NCBI GenBank assembly: GCA_964495085.1
Contig: CAZBUK010000069.1
Coordinates: 1-22,309 of the forward strand
Source of the DNA: CAZBUK01 sp964495085
GTDB lineage: Bacteria; Bacteroidota; Ignavibacteria; T3Sed10-11
DNA: 22,309 nt
Direction of reading: 5' to 3'
Shown: piece by piece, positions 22,092 through 22,309 of the stretch
Layout of the letters: every line of letters begins with the position of its first letter
Position numbering within the stretch: position 1 is the stretch's first letter
The notes under the pieces: generated by a model
Databases searched by the model: none
The model's input: the letters and a program-made list of their open reading frames with translations, nothing else
Told to the model about the DNA's origin: nothing
Made by a program: the position numbers and the translations under genes

Positions 22092-22309
22092 TTGTTCAAC
22101 AAAAAGGCCGAAACTCCGGTTGAACAACGTAATTTCAGCGTACACTATTTCCTCTTGAGCGGAATCCTGTTCGTAGCAACCGCATGGGCGGTCATCGACG
22201 AAATCTCTACCAGGCAGCCGTGGAAAGAACATCAACGGGAATACTATCGCGAGAGCCTCAGGATATGGGAGGAAGAGCTCGATCAGGCCGTGCGACAGAT
22301 CATCTCGCG
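22092..22309 (+). CDS. Membrane-anchored subunit, probably c-type cytochrome (partial)
   Basis: A frame with no stop runs from TTG 22092 to the window end (72 codons). The start is marked by AAAGGAG (22078-22084) at 7-base spacing; no ATG is available. The visible protein begins with about 18 polar residues, has one membrane helix (about 19-35, YFLLSGILFVATAWAVI) and then a charged segment TRQPWKEHQREYYRESLRIWEEELDQ likely to be helical outside the membrane. No CxxCH is in the visible part. Its place 39 bases after a cytochrome b half, in an operon with Rieske, makes the complex's c-type cytochrome the best guess. The identity rests on context. Confidence 0.6.
   Translation, partial: MFNKKAETPVEQRNFSVHYFLLSGILFVATAWAVIDEISTRQPWKEHQREYYRESLRIWEEELDQAVRQIIS

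Overview
The window is a bacterial chromosome scaffold of roughly 50% GC, almost entirely protein-coding, with one 100-N gap (17193-17292). Gene content (bacillithiol ligase BshC, a Bacteroidota-like ketol-acid reductoisomerase, a split b6-type cytochrome b with a Rieske protein, citramalate synthase, REP-like palindromes) suggests an uncultured member of the Bacteroidota/Chlorobiota/Ignavibacteriota side of the FCB group. That placement is an inference from gene flavour only.

Layout. A small AT-richer YCII-family gene (19-372) ends at a hairpin terminator (384-411). From 491 to 14120 everything lies on the + strand and forms a branched-chain amino acid supercluster: ilvD; a regulatory region (about 2171-2660); a small ORF; ilvB, ilvN, ilvC, cimA; an unknown 82-residue protein; leuA, leuC, leuD, proC, leuB. 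Together these make isoleucine from pyruvate by the citramalate (threonine-independent) route and also valine and leucine. Threonine deaminase and the branched-chain transaminase are not in the window, and proC is a proline gene embedded in the leu block. An orphan ParA-type ATPase and an exported amidase follow, each with its own recognisable promoter and with a REP-like palindromic element between them. A tRNA-Arg(CCT) on the - strand is trailed by tandem 81-bp repeats built from its own 3' half, where the assembly gap sits. bshC (- strand) diverges from a Rieske / cytochrome b6 / subunit IV-like operon whose next gene, probably a c-type cytochrome subunit, is cut by the window end.

The most interesting regulatory object lies between ilvD and ilvB. 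A consensus promoter (TTGACA, 17 bp, TATTAT) carries an imperfect dyad at the start site. Then comes a 47-codon leader peptide in which 19 of the last 25 residues are Ile, Leu or Val, followed by mutually exclusive RNA pairings. The last pairing buries the GAGG Shine-Dalgarno of a small ORF rather than forming an intrinsic terminator. The small ORF's stop codon overlaps the ilvB ribosome binding site. This reads as ribosome-mediated translational attenuation of ilvBNC-cimA by branched-chain aminoacyl-tRNA supply.

The second notable object is the tRNA-Arg 3'-half tandem array. It resembles in principle the repeats downstream of E. coli tyrT, but here a TCCCGA/TCGGGA palindrome, also seen in the REP-like element 2 kb away, is fused into each unit.
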